Shown one piece after another: positions 48,801 to 58,969 of a DNA stretch of 64,000 nucleotides. The notes under the pieces were generated by a model that saw nothing but the letters and a program-made list of their open reading frames with translations, was not told the origin of the DNA and ran no database searches. The stretch's first letter is position 1. Every line of letters begins with the position of its first letter. The stretch is from contig CM066735.1 in the NCBI GenBank assembly GCA_033961575.1, positions 92,803,949-92,867,948 on the forward strand. Direction: 5' to 3'. A program made the position numbers and the translations under genes. Source of the DNA: Aselliscus stoliczkanus (Eukaryota; Chordata; Mammalia; Chiroptera; Hipposideridae).

Positions 48801-49619
48801 TTTGGGATATATAACTTCCAAAGCTTTTTGCTTTGTTCCTTGTAAACCAAGTGATAGTGTCTTCTGTTCTCTAAGAGATAATTGTGTACAAACTGAGCTC
48901 CAAGGGACTTTTCAGTTTGGAGACTTGTTCAGCTCTGGAACACTGCAAACTATAGCCTTGTTAATCTGGTCCAACAAATTAGAGGACCGAACCAATTCTA
49001 GCTGTGAGAATTTGAATTTGAATTTAGTCCCTAGATTTGGTGATTCCAAAGCTCACACCTCACACGCAAAACAGAGCAAAACAAAAAGAGGTTGTATAGT
49101 TAGTATTTGATGAAAGTCTTAATCTCTCAGAGATAACCAAACAAGTCGAGTCTTAGACGTGGAGTGTGTTTTATTCTGAAGCTCTATAAAAATCTAGATG
49201 TTCTTTCTTAAATTGGGTCTTCCCAATTACTTCTGAGGATGTAGTTATTGACTTCTGGCCAATGTCTTTCCTTGTGAGATTTAGACTTTTAATTCTTTAG
49301 AGGAGTGAAATGTTGGAAGACAAGCTACGGTTCTTTTATGGGCTTTCCCAGCAGAGAAATACCAGCACATCACCAGGGCTCCAAAGCATTGTCAAGAATT
49401 GGATCTGAATAACTGCAAGCTGAAGGAAATGGCTTGTTGCAAAAAGATGAAATGAATACTTTATAGTCTCTTTTACTATAGACCAATAATTTAAGACCTT
49501 CAACTAACCATATGTTTAGTAACACAAAACAAAAGCTTTTCTTAATATATCATAGCCAGATATGGCAACTCAACTGTATAGCAAAGAAAGTAAGGTATCC
49601 ATAATCAATTATATAGTAA
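48801..49619. other. Unassigned DNA
   Basis: No gene or repeat recognised. A 102-codon frame at 48802-49110 has no family motif. Confidence 0.5.
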
Positions 49620-49795
49620 TAATAATCAACTTTGGACACAATATGGGCCATACAGTAATTTAAGTGACCTGTGGGTTTCGGTAATTTAATACAGCACCTA
49701 CAAGAATGTTAGACTCTTATTCTCATTCTACAGATGGAGAAATGAGGTTCCAGAGGATAAGGGAATTTCCCAGAGTCTCATAACTTTTAAAAATC
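49620..49795 (+). repeat. MIR SINE relic
   Basis: 'cattctacagatggagaaatgaggttccagaggataagggaatttcccagagtctcataact' matches the MIR core closely (tttacagatgaggaaactgaggctcagagaggttaagtgacttgcccaaggtcacac). Confidence 0.85.
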
Positions 49796-51247
49796 CAGAT
49801 TCTGTTAGTTTTTCTTCCTAGCTTTGTATCACCACCAAATTTATTAACTCTGTCTTCTCTGTGTTTTTTTGTTGTTGTTGTTGTTGACAAAAATCTGGAA
49901 TATCAAATGACAAGTCTCCCAAAGTCTAATTAAAGCCTTGTTCTCATAATTATTTGCTATGGTTAAAATGTTTTCAAAAGCCACCTTTTTGTGTGCAGGT
50001 TCCGATATGCTGGATCTGATGGGGTTTAATGATGAGGGTTTTTGTTTTTAATTGAAAGGTTGTTATGCTTGGATATAGTGTAGCATTTTGCTTAACATTC
50101 AAAATATTGTCTAAAAGTGGGGAGGGAGAGTTTTTAGGTGAGCCTTGAAAACAAGGCTGACCAGCTCTGTGTCTCATGATCATTTCAGTAAGTATTTGGA
50201 CCTATGAGGACAGCATTGGAAGGTTTTATCTATTTTTCTAGTATTTCTTTGTACTCCACTAGTTGTTTTGAACCTGATTGCTTTTTAATGGAAATCAACC
50301 TAAATGATATAAGTAATTTAACACACTTCATTCAGAACATTTTATATTCACTATACAGTTCATTGATACCTAGATGTAGGATAACATTAGATTATTCAAT
50401 GTTCAGTGATTGTCTTGCACAGACAGCAGTACATAAATCTGTAGTGCTGACTTTATGTGTAAAACTTTCGGTTAACCTAAAAACAATATAAAATGATTCA
50501 GTGGTACTGTTTTATGAATTTTTCTATTAAACAGATGTTTAAAAGTATTTTACATATAAATCTTGAAATAGTGTCATACTAAAGAATACATTCAACACAT
50601 CTCAGGGTTGATTTTAGGTATTTTTATTCAATTATCATATCAATTTTCTTTGCGTAGAATACCAATGACAGTTTTAAAATCTACAATATTTTATGTCCAT
50701 ATTTATTGCTTTTACCATATTTAATACTAGTTGTTTTTCATATTTATTGTTATTCCTGAATTCAAACATTTGTGACAATTATAATATTCTTGAAAATAAT
50801 ATCTCTGTAGGAAAGTTGGTGTGAAATAACCTCGCGTGATACAACTTATGAAATCACTTGATAGCTCCAACATCTATTTATTTTTGTTACACAATGTTTT
50901 TAAATCTGTGATTTATTTCTTCCTCATTTTAAATATCTTTCTGTCAATAATTTTTAACTATGTAAATTCTCCTCTTTGAGATCCAAGTCATGATCATTAT
51001 GATGAGAATTGAATGTAATGTATTATTGTGAGAAGATGACCAACCATCTAGTTTGCCCAGGACTGCAGGGTTGTCTGGGAGTAGGACTTACCGTTTTAAA
51101 ATTGAAACTATCCTGGGGAAACTATCCCAGTTTTCCTGGATATAGAAGCATTTCCCAGAATGCAGGATTTTTAGTGTTAAGATGAAAAAAGTTCTAGGTG
51201 AACCAGGATGATTAGTGACCCTATATCCTAATTATTAGTTTTTAATT
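49796..51247. other. Unassigned AT-rich DNA
   Basis: No gene or repeat recognised. A (TTG)n run lies at 49869-49886. Confidence 0.55.
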
Positions 51248-51709
51248 TAGAACATTTTTTAAAGATTTCTTTTTTTTTTTTTAATTGGGGAATTGGGGAG
51301 GGGAACATCGTTGAGAATCAGGGAAGAAGAACAGACAAGTTGCTGTCCTTTTGTTCTTCAGTCTAGTTGCGGAGGACGTTGCTTCACGGGCCCATGTTGG
51401 TATCATCATTGCGCTCTTCCCGGATGAGGCAGGTCGGTCGCCAGCCTCTGGATGGTTGCTCACTGCGGCTATTGGCAGCTCACGCTGTCTGCCAGCCACT
51501 CACTGTAGCCTATGGCAGCCCACTGCAGCAGGGGCTGCAGCCTACACCGTAGCTGGGGCTCGCACAGCCCAGCTCCAGGTGGAGCTGTTGTTAGCTGTAG
51601 AGAGCAGTGTCACTGGCCCTCATATGTGGGATCCGAATCGGGGCCGCTGGCATCCCAAAACCAGCTTCTAACCAATGTGCCACTCAGCCAGCCCTAGAAC
51701 ATTTTTTAA
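51248..51709 (-). mobile_element. tRNA-derived SINE, long form, antisense, with perfect 15-bp TSD
   Basis: The body on the minus strand (51694-51263, 432 bp) has the short-form head (GGGCTGGCTGAGTGGCAC...), then continues past 'gacactgctctct' into 'acagctaacaacagctccacctggagctgggctg', two imperfect internal repeats around 'gctgccataggctacagtgagtggc', 'cgggaagagcgcaatgatgatacc', 'caactagactgaagaacaaaaggacagcaacttgtctgttc' and 'ccccaattccccaatt' with an A-rich tail. TSD TAGAACATTTTTTAA at 51248-51262 and 51695-51709 is identical. Confidence 0.95.
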
Positions 51710-52189
51710 TTGAAGTGAACAGTAAAGAAAATCTGATGTGACTTAATACACTCAGACTGTTCAAATTTTTATTGGAATTTCTTTTTTTATGTTTTTAATT
51801 TCTTCTTGATAACTATTGTTCAAGGAAATGTTATGGTATTTTTTTTCCCAGTATAATCCTTTAATTTCTATGATGCTAGCCCATGGAATAATTTCAGTTT
51901 GCATTTTGCTCTCAGAACGCATTCCTCCTAGTGGAGTTAGCTATACTCCAAACACTAACAGATAACATCTACTTCTGGTATGAACCCATCACTTCAGAGA
52001 AACGAGGTCTTTTAAAAATATGCCATTCCCTTTTCTCCCAGGATTTCTCTGGTTCTATCAACTTCTGTCTTCAACTCATCACTCTGTTAATACTCATTTC
52101 CTGGATCCTCACACAATACAATTTAAATAGTTTGGATAAGAACTCAATCTCTGAATTTCACCTCAGCCTTCTTCCTCTTTGTCTGCAGT
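51710..52189. other. Unassigned DNA
   Basis: No gene or repeat recognised. The 86-codon frame at 51931-52191 has no family motif. Confidence 0.5.
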
Positions 52190-52440
52190 AGGGTGTGGTA
52201 GCTAAGAGTAAACATTTCGGAATTAGATGGTGTCATTCAAACTTTAGATATACTATTTGTCAGGTAGGGGACTTGGCAAATTACCTCAAACTCTCTGTGT
52301 CTCAATTCTCTCAAAAGCTTAATAAGGGCAACAATAGGATCTCTGCTTCTCAGGGGATACTGTGAAGGTTAAAATTTATGTATCTAAAGTATTTAAGTCA
52401 GTCCATAGCAGACAGTAAGTAATTGTTAAGCATCAGTATT
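52190..52440 (+). repeat. MIR SINE relic, near full length
   Basis: 'agggtgtggtagctaagagtaaacatttcggaattagatggtgtca' is the MIR head. It is followed by 'ggggacttggcaaattacctcaaactctctgtgtctcaattctctcaaaagcttaataaggg' and 'acagtaagtaattgttaagcatc', the MIR core and 3' end. Confidence 0.8.
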
Positions 52441-54259
52441 ACTAATCTTGATCATTTTTTATCCAATCATGGTAGTAATTTATCACTCCCCCACACTCTG
52501 ATTTTACTCAATTGATTAGTAAGGTAATTTGGCAGATCTCTGTTAAAATCTAAGCATCTAGAATGAAGAAAGTCACCTCTATTATCAATTCTAGACAGGA
52601 CTTGAACTTTACATATACTGAGTCCCAGAAAGAACCCAGTATCACTGGCCTCATCCCATATAGCACCATGTCAGCTGCAGGGCACTCTTTGAAATTCTCA
52701 CTTTGAGCCTTTGTCTATAATAAATTATATCTTATAGCAATGTGGGATGTACATGACTCAACCTGCAGTACCTTAGAACCCATAATAGAATAAAGTAATT
52801 TCTATTGAAATTCACTGAATCATCAGTTTGATATAAAATATATTTCTTTGCTTTCAAACCATGTTTAGAATGTCTTTTTGTTTGTTTTGATCAACTTCTC
52901 TTGATTTGCTCTCAGCCTGAATCAGCTTTGTAATTTATTTAAATACACAGAGGGAAGACACATTGTCAAAATGACTCCATTTTATTCTCTGTGAGAATGG
53001 GTTTTGATGTAAAGCTTTAATTTGAAAAGAGAAATCAGATTTAGTTTCTCAGTGTGATTCTTTTTAGTGTTCTATGCCGCTGCGTTTTCTAATGTTAATA
53101 TAAAATTGGTATGTGCATAATAATAACATTACGAATACTTCCCTCTGTCTTGGTCTTTGAGTTTAAAGCATATGGTCTCTAAATAGACTGAGCTAAATGG
53201 TGAGGTGACTTTAAGCATAAATGAGACTGGAGGTGATTCCTGCCCGGGCTCAGTTGCATATCAGTTGCATACTGCTATCTCTTGTCCTCACTTTTGTTTC
53301 ACCCTCACAATCTCCTTATTCTCCTCCTCTACAGCCATTATTTCAATTTAACCATATTAATGAAATGACACCATGTTATAACCAAGGGATGGGTAGGGAA
53401 GATACATATTAGCAAAAGGCCTCAGTAAGGGGGTGGGGGGCATTTGTAAAGAGCAGACTGAAATACATGCTATTTTTGAGGCACGAAGAACTATGTACTT
53501 TTATTTTGTTCTTAATTTGCCTCCTCTAGACTCCCCATTTTTATCTTCAGTCCTTTGCCTCTCCCCTGATCCTGATAATGTGAATCTTCACTGCCTTCCA
53601 TGCTCAATAGATAGATAAGCAAGCTACTGTGGCCTTGACTCTAAAACAAAAGAAAAAAAATAAATCACTTTCTTTTCTAGGTAACTATTTTGCATTTGTT
53701 ATTTGAGAGAACAGATGCTGGTTCTAAATATTTTTTTTTTAATTAAAGGTTTGCTGTGAATTTTTTTTTTTGATTTGTTTTTAATTCCATTTTAATTCTT
53801 AAAAAAAACAAAAAACAAATCTACTACATAATGTAGAATGTGTTAAGATTGCTTAAGATAGATATTATTTCCTCTCTAGAACTCTAGATTTCTGATAAGA
53901 ACCAGAGTATGCTATCACAGTGTACATGCTGTTTATTTTCCGATCTTAGGAATTTTTGATGTGTCGTTTTTTCTTTTTTTTTTTTTTTATTGATTTCCTT
54001 TTAGCTGAATTTGTTATAGGTACAAAAAGCTGGAATAGGATCAGAGAGTAGTGTGTTATTTCTTGATGCTATTAGTTTCTTCAAGTTTTGAGGAGCCAAC
54101 AGTAGAAAGTTCCCAGAGTAACCCCAAGTTGAGCAAGCCAGAGTTTGGGAAGGGCCTCTTTTTATAAAATCCACGTTGAAGTCAATAAATCAACACAGAA
54201 ATGGGGGTACAAATTGGCAAGTCAATAATTAATGTGTGGAATGCTTATGAGTTGCAAAT
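52441..54259. other. Unassigned AT-rich DNA
   Basis: Contains poly-T and poly-A tracts at 53730-53815 and 53969-53988. No gene or repeat recognised. Confidence 0.5.
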
Positions 54260-54475
54260 GATGACAGTAATATTAATAGCTAACATTCTTTAGAATTTTA
54301 CCCATGTGCTACTTGCTGCACTTTATATACTTTGTATGGGTTATCTCATTTAGTTTTTATAATAACCCTCTGAGGTTTGTTGGTATAGATCCCTTTTTTA
54401 TAGATGAGAAAACTGAAATGCAGAGAAATTAAGTTGCCTAACACTGCAGAGCTAATCAGTGACTAAAACCTTATT
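54260..54475 (+). repeat. MIR SINE relic, well preserved
   Basis: 'aatagctaacattctttagaattttacccatgtgctacttgctgcactttata', 'gttatctcatttagtttttataataaccctctgaggtttgttg' and 'ttatagatgagaaaactgaaatgcagagaaattaagttgcctaacactgcagagctaatcagtgac' form a long MIR match. Confidence 0.88.
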
Positions 54476-54639
54476 CATACACAATTGGTTCTGGTTTCCA
54501 TTTGGATGCTGTTAACCAAACTGAGTCTTTCTTCTATAATCCTCTTCACCCCCACATATCTCAAAGAGAAGCTGAGGCACAGTGAGATTTCATGAGTTTT
54601 ACCACCTCACAGACCAAGTAAGAGCAGGGTGCTCAGATT

Positions 54640-54820
54640 AGTCTGTACACTAGAAACAACTGAGGATTATTTTAACTATTCCAAGCCCAGTCCACCCCTG
54701 AGAATAATTAAACACAACCTCAGAAAAAAGGACATAAACATCACAAATTTCTGAAGCTCCCCATGAGATTCCAGTGTGCAGACAAATTTGGAAACCACTA
54801 AGTTAGAGGACATGCTTGGA
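54640..54820 (-). repeat. MER5A-like hAT-Charlie MITE relic
   Basis: 'cagattagtctgtacactagaaacaactgaggattattttaactattccaagcccagtcca' and 'tctgaagctccccatgagattccagtgtgcagacaaatttggaaaccac' follow the MER5A pattern, including the terminal 'gagaaccac' motif. Confidence 0.65.
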
Positions 54821-54974
54821 AAGAGCCAAACTGTCCTAATTCCTATGCCATTTTGCATTGCGTTGGATGCCCTAGATTGGTTGGTGATTTCCAGAAGAAT
54901 CTTTATGCTTCGACTGGTATTGAGTACTTGTCATGGACCTGGGATTGAACTCAGAACTTTGCCTGGGTTACCTC

Positions 54975-55070
54975 ACTTTAGTCCTTCCATAAAGTATATG
55001 AAAAAACTGAGGCTGAGCAAATTAAAGCAACCTGCTCAAAATCACACACCTCTTTAGTGGTGGGGCCAGC
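54975..55070 (+). repeat. MIR core relic
   Basis: 'tatatgaaaaaactgaggctgagcaaattaaagcaacctgctcaaaatcacacacctctttagtggtggggccagcc' matches the MIR core. Confidence 0.75.
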
Positions 55071-55430
55071 CTTGAAAACTCAAGAGGGTTTGACTCAGGA
55101 CCCAGATGCTGGGACCCTGGGAATCACAGTGATTATTTCTATTTTGAGGTCACTTTGCTTTGTTTCTACCCTTCTAATGCCTGGGAGCCTGGTTGGGTTG
55201 TGGCTTTCTGACATTTCTGTTTACTGACCCCGATTCCTCCCGAAGCTTTGAGACTTGGAGCACCCATGTTTGGCATAACTCTGGTTTCTTCCCATGTTAA
55301 GAATCTTATTATTTATACTAACTGCTGAGCTTAGAGCCTTATCTATATTTAGAGTCCAGCTGTTCTTGCTGATGAAGCTGTGGGAGCACAGAAACTCTCC
55401 ATCTTGTATTTTCCATGTGGTGAAAGAGAG
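55071..55430. other. Unassigned DNA
   Basis: No gene or repeat recognised. Confidence 0.5.
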
Positions 55431-55435
55431 AGGAA

Positions 55436-55473
<38 letters not shown>

Positions 55474-55487
55474 AAGAGTTAGAGAGA
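55431..55487. repeat. (GA)n microsatellite
   Basis: GA dinucleotides run with small interruptions. They give artefactual Arg-Glu and Ser-Leu frames on opposite strands (55294-55524). Confidence 0.95.
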
Positions 55488-55612
55488 ATATAAATCTATA
55501 TGCATCCAGCTCTGCCTCTGTCACCTGGTTCTGTTTTCAGAGATCTTGCTGGCTGTTACTCTTGTGTTATGTTCTCAACTCCTATGATAGCTCTGTAACC
55601 TCACACCACTTT

Positions 55613-56068
55613 AAGAATCTCTTATCATGGACTGGCCGAGTGGTACATTGGTTAAGAGCTGGTTTGGGGATGCCAGCAGCCCCGGTTCGGATCCCACATA
55701 TGAGGGCCAGTGACACTGCCCTCTACAGCTAACAACAGCTCTACCTGGAGCTGGGCTGCGAGCCCCGGCAATGGTGTTGGTTGCAGCCCCTGCTGCAGTG
55801 GGCTGCCATAGGCTACAGTGAGTGGCCGGCAGCAAGCGTGAGCTGCCAATAGCCGCGGTGAGCGACCATCCAGAGGCCGGTGATGGATCTGCCTCATCCG
55901 GGAAGAGTGCAGTGACGATACCAACAGTGAAGCAACGTCCTCCACAACTAGACTGAAGAACAAAAAGACAGCAACTTGTCTGTTCCCCTTCTCGGTTCCC
56001 AACGCTGTTCCCCTCCCCCAATTCCCCAATAAAATCTTTAAAAAAAAAAAAAAAGAATCACTTATCAT
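55613..56068 (+). mobile_element. tRNA-derived SINE, long form, with 16-bp TSD
   Basis: The body at 55629-56052 (424 bp) has head GGACTGGCCGAGTGG, stem-loop 'gctggtttggggatgccagc', B box 'ggttcggatcc', then 'gacactgccctctacagctaacaacagctc', the tRNA-unrelated body, 'caactagactgaagaacaaaaagacagc', 'ccccaattccccaataaaatcttt' and an A run. TSD AAGAATCTCTTATCAT (55613-55628) and AAGAATCACTTATCAT (56053-56068) differ at one site. The 136- and 141-codon minus frames here (55611-56077) are SINE translations, not genes. Confidence 0.96.
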
Positions 56069-56640
56069 ATATTTCATGACAAATCATGGAATTGTTCCCT
56101 AGAATCCAGAAGTTCCTAAACATACATCATTGCAAGATTCTTATTAGAGAAGAATACAAATGAAATATTTATTGCATTTTTGAAAATTTATGAATTTTGT
56201 TTTCAAAATCAAGAGTTGCTCATTTTAATTTAATTAGTAAAGTTATAAAATATTGATGCTGTAATTTAATTACAAGTTGTGATTTCCTTTTGTTCGTTTT
56301 ATAGCACAGCATTGGGGACATAGAAAATTAATAACAGCTCATTGAATCAATGAGTAAATTAGGCTTTCTGGATCTAGAAGTAGCACCCGTGGTAGTCTAC
56401 CCGGAAGCAAAGTCTGCTTCATGGGCCTGTGGCTTGTGCAGTCGCAGAGGGCCCCATGCTCAGAAGGCAGCTTAATGCTCTGCTGTTATTGATTGAAATT
56501 CTTAATAGTTTGTGAAGAAGAACCCCACGTTTTCATTTTTCACGAGTTTCCACAGATTACATATAGGAGCCTCGGCTCATGCGGCTGGTCCTGCATGCAG
56601 GGCATGCATCTAAGCATGAAGTTAGTCTCTAGAACCGTTA
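56069..56640. other. Unassigned DNA
   Basis: No gene or repeat recognised with confidence. The part from about 56380 on has more balanced composition and may belong to the adjacent LTR element. Confidence 0.45.
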
Positions 56641-56794
56641 AGCAGAACGTTGAGGGTGTTGAGACTCCTTGCATCCTCCACATCGGTCAGAGATATTGTC
56701 AGAGAGTGGGCCTTTCTTGGCACAAAGTCCAGGTGCTTGGCAACTCAAGCAAAGAATTGAACGAGATACCAGAGTAAAGCAGTAGAATAAGTAG

Positions 56795-56800
56795 TTTATT
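56795..56800 (-). terminator. Polyadenylation signal of the putative LTR
   Basis: AATAAA on the minus strand (TTTATT in the window), downstream of the TATA-like box in the same orientation. Confidence 0.5.
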
Positions 56801-56971
56801 AGAAGAGATAGTACATCTACAAGTAAAAGTAGACCTGAGTACTAGACGATGGCTCAAGGGCCCATTACTAGAAGTTACATTCCAAAGAGAGTGGAGTGGG
56901 CCACGCGCAAAGGCGAGGCTCAAAGGGAAGAAGCAGCAGCAGAAGCAGCAGTGCGGGCTTCCCAGTACTTG

Positions 56972-56984
56972 GGGTTTTTATCCC
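56972..56984 (-). promoter_or_regulatory. TATA-like box of the putative LTR
   Basis: GGATAAAAACCCC on the minus strand, placed about 170 bp upstream of the AATAAA hexamer. This spacing is typical of an LTR in which transcription starts about 25-30 bp after TATA and R ends just after the poly(A) signal. Confidence 0.5.
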
Positions 56985-58195
56985 TTTTTCTCTAGAATGG
57001 GCTGTTCTTTCTGGGCATAGGACCACTTGATTGGCACCTGTGATTAACAAGAGGTACTGCGTAGGTGTGAGTGACTGGTCTGATCTAGTTAGATATTTTG
57101 TGTCCATTTGTTCTTCCCGCAGGGGTAGGTAATTACAATATAATGGGGAGTTTTGGGTGGAGAGGGGATTTCCCCCAGGCGGTCACACTCTGTGGGATAT
57201 GTAGGAATGCAGAGACCCAATGCCTGCCTCTAACTGCCTGCCTAATTTTTCCTTGAGAGACGTGATCCCCATAAAATCTCTATGGGAAGCTGAGGGACAG
57301 GGGGTCTCTTCTTCTGTATCTGCTTCCTGCTGGGCAGGGGCATAGAGCTGTCCCTGCCTATTGGGGTTCACGGAACTCTCACCCTAGCTGGTCCCAGATG
57401 AGAGGAAGGGGTCCACCTGTAAGGCCGTGTTGGCTTCTTTGTTTGTTGGGGTATCCCCTGCATCCTCAAGGCTCCTGAATGAGGACAAAAATATAAATCT
57501 GTTAGTTTTTATGAAACTGTGGCTATTCAGTCCATCACTCAAGTTGCATCAGTTGTCTGGACACAGAATGGGTTTGACATTTAGCTTTCTGGCCTGAGCG
57601 ATATTAGGAAGTCTCAGGCTTTCAACTAGTTATCAGAAGCAGGGGTAGGAGACTTCTTTTGTTTCAGATTCAGAAACTGATTTACAAAGCAATTTAAGAA
57701 GCAAGGGGGATCTTCCGTCCAAGATTCACAAACTGGTTAGAGGAGCAATCAAAGCCCAAGAGCTAAGAAACTAAAGAACTAGGGAGGAGACTTAACATTT
57801 CTATAGAAAAGGAAACATTAAAGTTTTTCAGTGGTGGGGGTTGGTGCTGCTCAGTTGGCCAGTAACAGAGACACCTAAGAGATCTTTTGGTTACAGCAAT
57901 AAATATGGACATTAATGCATAAGTAAAGGATTTCCTTTAGAATTAGGCTAATAATCATGTTTTGCATATACATGCTCACATTTGTTCATTTGTATAGTTG
58001 TAATTAATAAAGCACAACTTCATTTAGTATCATTACTGAATTCACAAATGCTGGATTAGATGTTACTATGTGTGTGGGGGGAGGGGGGTTAGACATGTAT
58101 TTTCACATTAAAGGTGTCCCTAACATAACTGATGTCCTGTTTTGAACCTATCTGAATAAATGAAAATAAACTTTCCCTTCTCTGCCCATAGAAAT

Positions 58196-58369
58196 AAAAG
58201 TATATGAAGAGGGCTGGCCGAGTGGCTCAGTTGGTTAAGAGCTCGCTCAAGGGTGCGAGTTGAGTTCTGAGCAACAGCAGTTCAATGCCCAGCCTGAGCT
58301 GAGATGCCGTTGAGCTGCCAACAGGTGGCAGGATGGCTCAGCTAAAAAAAAGAAAAATTATATGAAGAG
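58196..58369 (+). mobile_element. tRNA-derived SINE, second type, with 16-bp TSD
   Basis: The body at 58212-58353 starts GGCTGGCCGAGTGGCTCAGTT, has 'agagctcgctcaagggtgcgagttgagttctgagcaacagcag', a B box 'gttcaatgcc', and ends 'ccgttgagctgccaacaggtggcaggatggctcagct' with an A-rich tail. The TSD at 58196-58211 and 58354-58369 (AAAAGTATATGAAGAG versus AAAATTATATGAAGAG) has one difference. Confidence 0.95.
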
Positions 58370-58898
58370 GTAATTATAATTTTAAAAGAATATACATTTG
58401 ATTTTGAAGAGGTTTGCATATTCCAGAAACAAGGTGGGGATACCTTATTCTGAAGGATTTCAGGTCCCATATAGGTCCTGTGCCCTAGGGCCTTGGCTTA
58501 TTACCCAGCCATGTATAGGAGACAAGAGACTAGAATAGAAGTTCCTGCATGAAGCCAGGCCACTTTAGGGACAGCTCCTTCATAAAAGGGGATTTAAATC
58601 ACTGCCCATGAAACTGGGAACTGTCAAGGAAGTTACGTATCTACCAGGGCTGTAAGTGTGTGTGTGGAGAGAAGGGAAGAAAGGGGGAGGGGTATTGGAA
58701 AGAACCCTTCCAATCCTGTACTCTATAGGCAGAGAGTCCAAATCAACACAGCCTGTGTGTTGTGAATGCAAGTTAAACAATTAACATTTAAACTCCACCA
58801 AATTCTGTAAAACAGTTGGGTCACTCTACAAAAGCAAAGGTCAAATGCCTTTATAGGGACACTTCCGAAACTCAGCACATACTGGCTCCTCTAGTATA
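58370..58898. other. Unassigned DNA
   Basis: No gene or repeat recognised. Confidence 0.5.
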
Positions 58899-58949
58899 AT
58901 GTATTCCAGCGCTTAACTGCCATGTCACTCGGCCGGCCCATGTATTCCA
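58899..58949 (-). mobile_element. 31-bp tailless SINE 5' head between 10-bp direct repeats
   Basis: On the minus strand positions 58939-58909 read GGGCCGGCCGAGTGACATGG then CAGTTAAGCGC, the first part of the short/long SINE head up to the anticodon-stem region. The 3' half, B box and A-tail are absent. Identical ATGTATTCCA repeats flank it at 58899-58908 and 58940-58949. The last bases (GCGC followed by TGG of the repeat) also match the SINE (GCGCTGG), so the junction has microhomology. Established class: tailless retropseudogenes described for truncated small RNAs in mammals. Confidence 0.8.
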
Positions 58950-58969
58950 AACTAAAGGTAAACACATGA

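Larger units (their letters stand above)
56641..57900 (-). mobile_element. Probable retroviral LTR remnant (ERV), antisense
   Basis: On the minus strand a U3-like region of about 400 bp leads to a TATA-like GGATAAAAACCCC (56972-56984). About 170 bp further is AATAAA (minus of 56795-56800), followed by 'gctttactctggtatctcgttcaattctttgcttgagt', which is the usual R/U5 layout of mammalian endogenous retroviral LTRs. The part at 57370-57900 may be U3 or internal 3' remnant. No open gag, pol or env frame is present, so this looks like a solo or near-solo LTR. Family and exact ends are not resolved. Confidence 0.55.

Noticed and set aside
55611..56077. Frames of 136 and 141 codons on the minus strand
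   Set aside because: They are antisense translations of the long-form SINE; the 51.3 kb copy gives the same peptides.
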